Below, one piece after another: positions 55,299 through 64,000 of a DNA stretch of 64,000 nt (within the stretch, counting starts at the first letter, position 1; each line of letters starts with the position of its first letter). The stretch covers positions 248,001 to 312,000 of the forward strand of contig JADDOH010000328.1 in NCBI GenBank assembly GCA_016648135.1. Direction: 5' to 3'. The position numbers were made by a program, and so were the translations under genes. The notes under the pieces are model-generated. The model made no database searches. It was not told the DNA's origin and was given only the letters and a program-made list of their open reading frames with translations. The DNA is from Agrypnia vestita. Its lineage: Eukaryota > Arthropoda > Insecta > Trichoptera > Phryganeidae.

Positions 55299-55351
55299 GG
55301 TAGGAACATTAATAATTTGGTCAATTTAATAAAAAAATGTATAGATCTTTA

Positions 55352-55458
55352 CATTTAAAAATGACAATCGAATTAATATGTGAAAGCCATGCGTACGACG
55401 CACATTGTTTCATTGTGTTGGTGTTTACCACACAACGAATTTTTGTCTTTCTTAAATG
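55352..55458. mobile_element. Foldback MITE, family G, internally deleted copy
   Basis: ATTTAAAAATGACAATCGAA, GCGTACGACGCACATTG, TTGTGTTGGTGTTTACC, then a jump to ACACAACGAATTTTTGTC and TTTCTTAAAT. Most of the right arm is missing. Confidence 0.6.
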
Positions 55459-55531
55459 GAAACACCTATAACATAATACAGATTAAAGAGGTGGCACAGA
55501 AAAGTTTTTCAATTGATTTCGAATGTCTAAG

Positions 55532-55675
55532 GCCCGGTTGTTTCAAGTTGGATTAATGTAAGCGTTCAAATAAAGCATAGATTTTTACGAAAACGGATCG
55601 TCTGATTGGTGGAGAACGTAAAAATCTATGCTTTAAAAGGACGCTTACTTTAATCCAACTTGAAACAACCGACCC
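55532..55675. mobile_element. PIF/Harbinger-like MITE
   Basis: Ends GGCCCGGTTGTTTCAAGTTG and, reversed, GGGTCGGTTGTTTCAAGTTG; arms of about 58 bp to CATAGATTTTTACG. Flanked on both sides by TAA (55529-55531 and 55676-55678). A 3-bp TAA target duplication with GG(G/C)C-type termini fits PIF/Harbinger MITEs. It is non-coding. Confidence 0.75.
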
Positions 55676-55679
55676 TAAG

Positions 55680-58635
55680 CGAATATTTAATAATTAATCA
55701 AGATAAATTATATCTTTCTAATTTAGAAAGTTGTATATTTATTACTTGTGTACCTCATTTACATTATTTGATACAATTAAGTTATCTCTGTCTATAATTT
55801 ATCTTAATTAATGATTACCTCTCGGTGGACAAAACCCAGTAATTATGTTCTCAGAATATATGAAATAAATATTGTAAATATTTAAAATAAAGGAAGATTT
55901 CTTACGAGTCTGCCATCACCGCCGACAAGGAAAATTCGCTCTAGTGAATTGTGCCACGTGAGTCGCGGCAATAGAATTGTCAACATGCCCGCCGTCAAGT
56001 CAAACAAGCGACTGTCGCTCAAAAAGAGTTGTTCGTATGAGTGTTTATATGTTTCTTCCTGCCTAAGCAATTCAGTCCAAAATATTCACGTAGCAATGTC
56101 CCAATATAAATAGTTATGGAAATAAGCGACGTCAAAGATTAACATACATAATAACATACGACGTCATACAGAAAATAAGTCAAACATATTAGAGAAAAAA
56201 TGCAAATTTTGAAGTAGCATATCTCGATAACTATTGATGTTAGGACATTGTTGTTTAAAAATTTTGGACTCCATGTTAGGAGTCTGCCTGTTAAGTATTG
56301 TGGACTAGCTCTGGTATAACCGTTGACACGTAGAGAGCAATCGTGATACCGAAAAGTCGTTTGGGTCAGTTAATTGATTAGTTAGGTTGAAAAAAACGTA
56401 CTTTCATATTGTGTATTTAAATATATATTTTTTAAATTGTACCTACGGATTATGAAAAGGGTAAAATATATTTATAAGCCTCTGTAAACAGTCCGGATTG
56501 GTCCGGATCGGCACACAACGAATGAAGCCAATTTGGATGAGTCCCTTTGTCATGTACAAAAGTGTACATTTAAAATGAAACCTCCAGCCGTAATCGCGGC
56601 TGAACTGAATTGTGATTGATAAAAAGCGCGCCGTCCCTTTCACACGTCAGCTTCGATGATGTATGAATGTGCGGAACACATTCCCAACTTTGTTCAGCTT
56701 TGCGTAACGCGAGTTAAGTGGGGATTGAATGGCAGACCCTGATTGGTCGATACGCCTACGGTGGCGTCATAAAACTCGACACGAATGCTAAAAAGTTTCA
56801 TTCGAAATTAAGCTATTTTAATGATGGTGTTAGTTGCTACGCAGAAAAGGTAAACTGATCGGTTGCATAGCTAGGTGTGCGCTTCTCTCTGGCTATCCGG
56901 TGCAGCCTTACCATGCGCGTGTCATGGTCCGCACGGTAACGCCACGTTATAAACATGTAACTTGCCACTTCACAATTTTTTTTCATACTGGCTGGGGTAA
57001 TAGCCGGTGAAATGTGATCCGAAACGTTGGTTTTTATAAAAACTGACCCAAATAGTGGGATAATAGACGATTATTAAAAATATGCTCGGCTTTTTGAGAT
57101 CGCAAATGTTGAAAAAAAACTAATGTGTTAGGTGTTAACATAAGTAATGTCCATTTTTTGTTAAATTTTTAAAATGCGCGCTAAAAATAAAAAAAATTGG
57201 TAAAGCTTATAATATCCATTCGAAAGGAAATTTTCTGATTTTTCTTTTGCAATTTATTTAATTATAAGCCTTTAAATGGAATGTCAAGTAGGTACCCCAC
57301 ACAAAAAGGGACACTTTCAACACCTCCGTCTGTTTGCGTTCAATCCAGGGAACAAATGTTTTTTTATTGCAGAGGTATCAAAAAACTTGTAGAAAGTTGT
57401 AAATAATAAAGGAGAAAAATGCATTATTGACTAATTTGTTTTATTTTATTTTGTCGTGTCCTCTGGTCCCCTTCATATGGAAAAAACGGACACATCTTAG
57501 GATAACACCCAGTGTAATGAAAATTACGAAAATGGAATGCAGTCGAAAATATTTAATATGTCAAAATAAATAAACGAAAATAATATCCCGCCTTCAAAAT
57601 TGATTTGATTTAAAGTATCGGAAAAAGTAAGCTGGATTTTTTTTAATGCTGTAAGGGTAAATTTACATATTGCGGGTACAACTGGCACGTAAATTCAATG
57701 CGTAGTATATATATATATATATGTACATATTTTGAGAAATAAAATGAAATAAAATATTTTTCTGATGCAGACTTAGTAATATATAAATGGTACGCTAAAA
57801 ATTGAGTGGAATATTACCAGATTAATATTTAATTTCGATTTTTTCAGAAAATTCAAGATAGGTTAGGTATACAATTAATTAATGATAATTTTAGGGACAC
57901 AACTAAAACGTGATCTCTAATTGTTTGCTGTAAAAATGCAAAAAAGTGTTATCAGTAACTTTTAACTTTTAACAACAATCAAAAGAGGGGTTAAAAACTT
58001 ATCCCAATATGTAAATGGGTACTAGGAGATGAATTTGTTCATTACTTCAGTTTTGTTACTTTTCAGCAAAACATTTCTCCCAAAAAGGTTAAAAATAAAA
58101 TAATAAATTAGGTATACATGTTATCATAAGATATGAATTTAAAATAAAAATCCCAGACAATTGTGTCAGTACGAGTACATTGTATTAAATATTTGCATCA
58201 CCGTTCGCAATGAAATTTTAACGCGTAGAATATCGATATCGCGCGGGTTGGCGGTGAATGTAATATTTTAGCGTTGGTAATATTTGACGTCTGCCCGATT
58301 TATCTCCGATGTTCCAGCTCGGAACTCGTTGTTTATGCAATTCGCGAATGCATCGTTATGTCGGCTTAAATATGTATAAAAATCTCAATAAATAATAATT
58401 CATACTCGTAAACTATTTACACTTATCAAATAAATCGTGGAATTATCGGCTTCCCGGCTGGCGGCGGAAGTTTCGTCCGGGTCGGTATTTACACTAAATA
58501 TGCATCCACGTCAATTTATATCACTACTTTATAACATTAGCGTAGAATTTTTATTGATTCCGATAAATTATTAACATTATTACAGCCATTAACACACATT
58601 TTAGTTTAAATATTATGTACAAATTTATATAAGTT
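55680..58635. other. Unannotated stretch downstream of the Runt-like gene
   Basis: A moderately GC-rich block at about 56640-57000 (GCGTAACGCGAGTTAAGTGG, TACGGTGGCGTCATAAAA) and another at 58210-58330 may be conserved non-coding DNA. A (TA)n run lies at 57708-57722. At 57030 GATCCGAAACGTTGG recalls the GAAAC box of the hammerhead-type repeats, without the first box. No gene is supported. Confidence 0.35.
58550..58555 (-). terminator. Candidate polyadenylation signal of the Runt-like gene
   Basis: AATAAA on the minus strand, about 340 bases after the stop codon at 58898; it is the first exact one downstream. Inference from position only. Confidence 0.4.
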
Positions 58636-58637
58636 AT

Positions 58638-58775
58638 ATTTAAATACTAAATATTCGCCGTACACTTATTTCGAGTCTTTGTAAATACTGAATATGCATC
58701 GCGCGCACATTTATACAAGTCATTGTAAATACTGAATACGTATCGTGTATACATTTATGTAAGTCATTGTACAAT
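58638..58775. repeat. 44-bp tandem repeat in the presumed 3' UTR
   Basis: Two good units (58680-58723, 58724-58767: TGTAAATACTGAATA.G.ATC, then CACATTTAT..AAGTCAT-type ends) with a decayed unit on each side. Confidence 0.7.
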
Positions 58776-58897
58776 AAATTCTGAACACGAATCACGATCA
58801 CTTCGCAACATTTTGTTGACATGTTTTCAGTGTTTTTTAGAAATTAAATGAGTTCCTATGTAAAGTCTGTTATGTTAAAAGTACGCCAACACCACGA

Positions 58898-59559
58898 TTA
58901 ATACGGCCGCCATACTGACTTATGTGACGACACCGCGGCAGAGCTCAGTTTCGTGGTGGTCGGACTCGCCGAGCCGACCCTCGCTCGGACGACCGGGGCT
59001 TTCAGCTCGTTTCTCCCCACCTTGGGCCTGTCCTGGACCGTGGAGTCCGGGTGCTGGATCTCCCCCTCGACCTGTCTTCTCTTCAGCTCCCTCAGTTCTA
59101 GGCTCGCGGGTCTGGCGGGATGGAAGGCGGACTTCACCACTTCGATGGTTTCTTCTTCGGAGTCTTCGCCGTTCGAATGGAGTTCGTCGGTCGAGTTGAT
59201 TTCGGAGCAGTTGGTTTTGATTTCCTCCTTTTTCGAGATCGGCGAGGGGCTGACGCTCCGCCCGCTACTGGTGGGGGATAATCTCACGCTGAGGGCGTCG
59301 CCGGACGAAGCGTCGCTTTGAAAGCTTCTGCCCAGCGACGCGAAGTCGTAAGGGTTGAGGCCGTTCTTCAGCGCAAGGTCGGGGCGGAGGGCGTCTATGG
59401 TGAGGTCCGTGGGGTGCGGAGCGAAGGGTAGCAGGCCTGCAGGGGGGAGGAAAGCTCCAGGCGGGGGTAGGAGGGAGGCCGGGTTGATCCCCCCCGCCAG
59501 GGAGAAGAGATCTGGGCCGCTAACCGCGGGAGGTCTACCGCTCGGTGCGCCCGGAGAAC
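58898..59559 (-). CDS. Terminal exon of a Runt/RUNX-like transcription factor
   Basis: The exon starts after an acceptor with a long T tract (TTTTTTTTCATAG, AG at 59561-59560) and is open for 219 codons to a stop at 58898-58900. GC content is far above the surrounding DNA. The protein end is SSHKSVWRPY. A C-terminal VWRPY is the Groucho/TLE corepressor-binding tail that is diagnostic of Runt-domain proteins (WRPW is the Hairy version). Upstream the exon is low-complexity and Pro/Ser/Leu-rich (INPASLLPPPGAFLPP, RLSPTSSGRSVSPSP), an acidic patch (NGEDSEEETIEV) and a basic stretch (LELRELKRRQVEGE), as expected for a poorly conserved transactivation/repression region. The DNA-binding Runt domain must lie in exons outside the window to the right. 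The first two bases of the exon complete a split codon. Not certain: the family call depends on five residues. Confidence 0.65.
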
Positions 59560-60060
59560 CTATGAAAAAAAAAAGAGTTTAAGATGCAATCTACTTAGCT
59601 CTATACATCTAGAAAAAAAACCAACAAAAGATATAACAATTAAAACCACGTATTAATTCAGAAAACAACCGACAGAACGGTTAACAGGATTAGACAGATA
59701 GTAATTCTAATGTATTGTTAAAAATATACAATAAAATATATACAATATTTAATATTTCGCCAATTCTCAAGAAAAAAATTAAGAACAGTGGATTAATGAC
59801 AACGCTAAAAAAGAAAAAATGCAATGAAAAATAATTTAACAGAAATGTAGCTCGTATTGCCAAGAACGAAAGAAGCATTTTACAGAACAGGTTTTTCAGT
59901 ACCGAGAGTAATAAGAAGCGAAAATATATAATAACCGATCTCCTTTCCTTTTTAGTTAAACTTAACTTAACCTATTTTATGAAACTTAAAAATTAACTTA
60001 ACTTTATGCTCAAATTATAGGTATGTAAAATAATTATACACTTCAAGCGATATTAGTTAA
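59560..60060 (-). other. Intron start upstream of the Runt-like exon
   Basis: Presumed intron of the minus-strand gene; its branch and pyrimidine tract lie at 59561-59580. It is AT-rich with no recognised feature up to the foldback at 60066. Confidence 0.4.
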
Positions 60061-60065
60061 ATTAA

Positions 60066-60645
60066 ATATTGATTGTATTATTTGAATGTATCTACTTATA
60101 TTTTATTAATTACACCTACATGTTTCGGAAAAACCTTTGTAATTTTGATTAATATTTTATATTCATATTTTATAATTTTAATTCATATTTTGTTGTTGAT
60201 ATTTTGTTTTTTTATTCTTTTTAATTTTATATATATAAAATATATATCATTTTTTTATAAAAATATATAAAATAAAAAATAAGTAAAAAAATAATAAAAA
60301 AATGTATATAGAATATTAATATTATATTGTAATTTTAATTCATATTTTGATGATACATCTATAAAACACCCTAACGATAGAAAGGTTTTTCCGAAACATG
60401 TAGGTGTTGGCTTGTTGGTCTTGTGGTTAGGACTGTCGCCTCGTGATCCAAAGGTCGCGGGTTCGAATCTCACTCCAGACAAGCAAGTTAGTATTATTTT
60501 CATAGCACAAGCGTTTAGCTTAATTTGAAAATAGTAAGAATATTGATGTGACACGAATTCCGTGTTCGCATCTCTATTTTTTTAAAAAACAAAAAAAATG
60601 AATAAAATATAAGTAGATACACACAAATAATATAATCAATATTAT
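60066..60645. mobile_element. Foldback with hammerhead-like arms, right arm split by a SINE
   Basis: The left arm (60066-60137) pairs with two separated blocks on the right: 60384-60408 (AAAGGTTTTTCCGAAACATG, TAGGTG) and 60597-60645 (AATAAAATATAAGTAGATAC and on). The gap between the two blocks is exactly the SINE at 60409-60595. The cores are weak: GAAAC (60393-60397; left 60125-60121) is exact and a short stem GG/CC precedes it, but the first box reads CTAACGATA-like and no longer fits. Confidence 0.65.
60409..60595 (+). repeat. tRNA-derived SINE inside a foldback arm
   Basis: Head with A-box TTGTGGTTAGGACTG and B-box GGGTTCGAATCTCACTCC, typical RNA polymerase III promoter spacing. The body shares AAGTTAGTA, GCGTTTAGCTTAATTTG, AAATAGTAAGAATATTGATG and CACGAATTCCGTGTTCG with the half copies at 12990-13195. 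A-rich 3' tail at 60577-60596. The head would not fold as a tRNA since its ends do not pair. Confidence 0.75.
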
Positions 60646-61425
60646 GTCAGAAATCTACAACGTTGTTGAATCAATTTAAAAAAATAAATTAAATTGATTT
60701 ATTTTATAATTCGGCTTATTAAGAAACGCTATTATCACTTTATAAATAAGTGAGTCACTATTTATAACTAACACGTGATATAATAATTCAATCTTAAGAC
60801 ATAGGAGCATAAAATAATATTGATAAATTATTAGTAAGTTGCTTATGAGATTTTTCAATAAGCTACCATTTTTCATAATACATATATAAAATGCGGTGCA
60901 GGTAAAACCAATACAAAGTGTTTAATATCTAAAGAAAATATTGGATTTTTTATGCTCAACGATGATATTTTAAAATAAGAAATATTTTCAAAAAGGTGGG
61001 CGAGAGACCGACCGACAGAGAGGAATGGAACTGTTTCAAGGATATCAACTAGTGGGAGCTTAATTAAGCTAACGAGCTTATATTCGATTATGCTACTTCT
61101 GAATACTAATGAGCCGAGTCGGGATGTAACTACCAAAATGAAACATAGCTATTATTCCAAATGAAGGACGTGAGTTAAGCTTATGTGTCAAGAGTGGATA
61201 TTATGAAAAAATGTGACGACTAAATCATGTTTTGTGAATATGCCAAAATAAACGGCCGAAAACCGTTATAACGCAAACTGATTTATAAATACCGCCTCTA
61301 CGAGTATCAGTAACTTCGGGTTTATATCGGTAAGTAATTAAGGCTGTTAGTAAAATGCCGAGTGAAAAGATAATTTCGGTTTTACTTCAAGTTTTAGTCA
61401 AATCAGGTTCTTGCAACACTACTAT
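60646..61425. other. Unannotated AT-rich stretch
   Basis: No gene or repeat is recognised. Confidence 0.4.
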
Positions 61426-61429
61426 AAAT

Positions 61430-61556
61430 AAATGGTAGCAAATATCCAAAAAACAACAGGGAACAACATGGAAGAATGGAAAAAGAAGGAAGAGGCCTAT
61501 ATCCAGCAGTGGAAAGACGAAGGCTGATGAAGAAGAAGAAGAAGAAGAAGAAGAAT
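61430..61556 (+). repeat. RTE-type 3' end with (GAA)n tail
   Basis: AACAGGGAACAACATGGAAG, GGAAGAGGCCTATATCCAGC, AGTGGAAAGACGAAGGCTGA, then GAAGAAGAA repeats. It matches the reverse complement of 35847-35950. Only the terminal 100 bases are present. Confidence 0.65.
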
Positions 61557-62700
61557 ATCCGAAATGATTATAAATTTTGTTGTAAAAATAAAACACACCC
61601 CTTTTAAGAAAGAAAATTATTAGTTGGGTTTGGGTTAGGTTTGTTTATGTTAATCGAGAAACGTGACGATTTGGCGAGTGCCATGTTTCAATTCGTATAT
61701 TTAACATTGCAATTGTTATTATTGTGAAAAGTAGCTGTAAAACCGCTAAAGAATAAGTATTTATTTATTTATTAAAAAAAGAAGAAAAGATGAAAAAAAA
61801 TAACAAAATAATGTTTTTATACTATAAATAAGTGATGGACTTAACACGAATGTACGAAGGACGGAAGGACGGACAGACAACGAAATTATTATAATTGGTA
61901 TGGAATTTTAATAAAAATTGAGGTTTTGTAAATGGCCGATACTGTTTTTTGAATAGGTGTTTTACTAACAACTTAATTACTTATTGATCTTATTAGAAGT
62001 ACCCGAAGGTACTGATGCTGTTGCCTATCTCTTTTAGGATTAAGATTTATGTAGGCGATTTGGTTGTCAGGCAAAAAGATTGACGACCCGCGGTACAGAC
62101 TATAAAAATACAGATGTGCACTATGCTCATTCGTTATTAAAAGCATTATTATTATTCTACACGCTGTTAAATATTTATAAACTGCAGGAATGTACACTTT
62201 GCAAACGACTGCAGCATTTGGCACTAAACGAAAAATAGATGCCTATTTTAAGCCAAACAATATTAAAAGCTTTAATTTTTCTGTTTTGTGAGTGTTTACT
62301 GTATTTTTCTGTGTGTAGTTTACTGGGATATTCTGCAGTATCATTTTTTTCTGTATTTGGTAACGGATTAAACTTTATATTTTTGTGTGCAAAATAAATT
62401 ATTCATACGATGGGATTTTAACTGTTTTTGTATTAGAAGTACAAAGTATTTTGTGCACAGTTCAAAATACTATTGCTACAGATGGCGAAATACATTAAAT
62501 GCCACAAAATACATGAAAATCATCAACATTACACTGGAAGGGCTCAAAACTATCACATAACTCGAGCCAAAACAAAAAAGGACAATTACGACTAATTTGT
62601 AACGGATTAAAATTATACAACACCTCTACCACAACAGACCAAACAATTGAATACTAACAATTTCAAAATATAAGTGACAAAAATGCTAAATCTCGGCCAA
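61557..62700. other. Unannotated stretch
   Basis: A GAAGGACGGAAGGACGGACAG run lies at about 61857-61878. No gene or mobile element recognised. Confidence 0.4.
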
Positions 62701-62703
62701 ATA

Positions 62704-63992
62704 TTAGGTCCTTACATATGAAATTGGCGTTTAGTATGGTAGGAACATAAAGCCGATTTTTTTTTATTATAATATATTTATTTAATCAAAGTATGTACTA
62801 TTGCTATCTATGCACTTTTGCCATCTCATAGGTAGTTCATCGATCCCTTTACTAAAAAAACCATTCGGACGGGAATCAATAAAATCTTTGAAGGCGGTTT
62901 GGACTGCCCCATCGGAGTTGAATTTTTTCCTTTGCAAGAAGTTATCCCAATTTCGAAAAAAAATGGTAATCTGTTGGGGCAAGGTCCGGAGAGTACGGTG
63001 GATGTCTTAGACATTCCAATTGAAGCTCCTCTAATTTGGTAGCCGTCTGTTGTGCAGTGTGTGGTCTAGCGTTATCATGAAGCAGCAGTGGCCTAGAGCG
63101 ATTAACCAGCCTCGGTTGTTTAGCAGCTAGCTTTTCCATCATGGTTTGCAGTTGCTGACAATAGACATCTGCCGTAATCATCTGGCCAGATTTAAGAAAG
63201 CTGTAGTGAACGACACCAGCACTAGTCCACCAAAAGCCCACAAGTAACTTTTTTGGAGTCAATTTTCGCTTGGGGCATGGTTTGGCTGGTTCGGCAGGGT
63301 TCAGCCATTGCGATGAGCGCTTCCGATTATCGTACAGGATCCACTTTTCATTACAGGTTTTCACATTCGATTTAAAATCCCTTCATTATTGTGCCGGTTG
63401 AGTAATGCAACGCAGCAGTCAACGCGCGTTTGTTGATTTGCTTCACTCAATTCGTGAGGTACTCACCTTTCAAGCTTTTTCACCTTACCAATTTACTTCA
63501 AGTGGATTAAAACAGTTTTATCACTAACACCGCAGCCTGCAGCTAACTCGGATGTGGTTTTCGATGGATCCGCTTCCACAATAGCCTTAAATTCTTCATT
63601 ATCAACTTTGGTCTCCGGCCGTCCACGGGGCTTGTTCTGCAGGTCGAAATTTCCAGAACGAAAACGTTGGAACCAAAAACGCACTGTGTTTTCTTTTGCG
63701 GCACCGTCGCCATACATATCATTAATCCTTCGAGCCGTTTCTGCAGCACTGGTGCCACGGTGGAACTCGTACTCGTAAATAACGCGATATTTCAAGTTTT
63801 TCATTTTGTAAACTGAGTAACGCAAAGAAAAAAACAATTGAGGAAAAAACAAATGAATTATAATTTTGAAAACACAAATACATGAGTAAATAGCTGTATA
63901 AATTTGGATTTGGAATTCTTAACCAAAGAGAAGATATTTGAGATCAAATTTGCCAGTACGGCAAAACGCCAATTTCATATGTAAGGACCTAT
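62704..63992 (-). mobile_element. Full-length mariner element, cecropia-type, inactive
   Basis: Length 1289 bp with inverted ends TTAGGTCCTTACATATGAAA (left) and TAGGTCCTTACATATGAAAT preceded by AT (right, reverse strand; one change in the second base). A TA dinucleotide flanks each side (62702-62703 and 63993-63994), the hallmark target duplication. The terminal repeat extends about 28 bases. Insertion site and ends are intact, but the transposase inside is broken. Confidence 0.9.
62782..63804 (-). pseudogene. Mariner transposase, multiple disablements
   Basis: From ATG at 63804 the family protein can be followed to a stop near 62782, about the usual 340 residues. Breaks: the Trp codon of the WVPHEL motif is TGA; a frameshift follows the ILNR stretch; another follows DYHFFSKLG. 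The first catalytic residue is changed: the TCDEKW motif reads TCNEKW (Asp to Asn). The second (LLLHDNARPH) and third (SPDLAPTDYHFF) Asp are kept, at DD34D spacing. The N-terminal DNA-binding half (NKPRGRPETKVDNEE, SELAAGCGVSDKTV) is intact and shared with 42497-43124. The copy is dead as a transposase. Confidence 0.85.
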
Positions 63993-64000
63993 TATAACAA

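Noticed and set aside
57000..57050. Another hammerhead-like core
   Set aside because: Only the GAAAC block matches; no CTGATGA-like box at the right distance and no stem II.
58924..59321. Plus-strand genes over the Runt-like exon
   Set aside because: These frames are the shadow of the minus-strand exon; only the minus strand has the acceptor and the VWRPY end.
60411..60483. A functional tRNA gene
   Set aside because: A- and B-box are good, but the ends do not pair as an acceptor stem and the block continues into a SINE body with half copies at 13 kb.

Overview
This is AT-rich, TE-dense eukaryotic DNA with no operons, Shine-Dalgarno sites or prokaryotic gene order. The mix of a cecropia-type mariner, a Penelope-like element with a GIY-YIG domain, Jockey-, RTE- and CR1/L2-type non-LTR fragments, tRNA-derived SINEs and many foldback MITEs points to an insect. 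Lepidoptera is the likely order, but that is inference. Only two stretches look like host protein-coding sequence. The clearer one is a GC-rich terminal exon at 58898-59559 (minus strand) whose protein ends in VWRPY, the Groucho/TLE-recruiting tail of Runt/RUNX factors. The second is a weaker candidate exon at about 7634-8091 (plus strand). The rest reads as a gene desert next to a regulatory gene, with short GC-rich islands that may be conserved regulatory elements.

Layout. 1-6700: mostly unrecognised AT-rich DNA with small repeat relics. 6.7-15.2 kb: foldback MITEs, a candidate exon, a decayed DDE transposase, SINE pieces, and repeated 3' ends of one non-LTR family (called family P here: C-terminal module WFGHVERMNEERMV...RKRGRPRKTW, tail of short TTAG/AAGT repeats). 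15.2-22 kb: AT-rich, more foldbacks, GC islands. 22-25.6 kb: two nearly identical CR1/L2-type 3' ends plus family P relics. 26.9-28.3 kb: two large inverted repeats. 29.0-29.6 kb: a 33-bp minisatellite. 30.9-32.9 kb: a Penelope-like 3' end between inverted arms, followed by a Jockey 3' end. 33-40 kb: solo-LTR candidate, RTE and family P relics. 42.2-45 kb: truncated mariner and composite MITEs. 46-48.6 kb: a perfect palindrome, word-like repeats, GC islands. 50-56 kb: nested foldbacks, a CR1/L2 3' end, MITEs. 58.6-59.6 kb: the Runt-like exon. 60-64 kb: a foldback broken by a SINE, an RTE tail, and a full-length but dead mariner.

The most interesting pattern is a set of hammerhead-ribozyme-like cores (CTGATGA-like box, short stem II, then GAAAC). 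They sit in the arms of several unrelated-looking inverted repeats at about 15.0, 19.5/19.8, 22.1, 28.2, 31.0/31.7, 50.8 and 60.1/60.4 kb. One pair belongs to the Penelope-like element, a group known to carry hammerheads in its pseudo-LTRs. This suggests that several anonymous foldbacks are solo or inverted pseudo-LTRs, or retrozyme-like derivatives. No single copy shows every hammerhead element: stem I is not evident, and many CTGATGA boxes are mutated.
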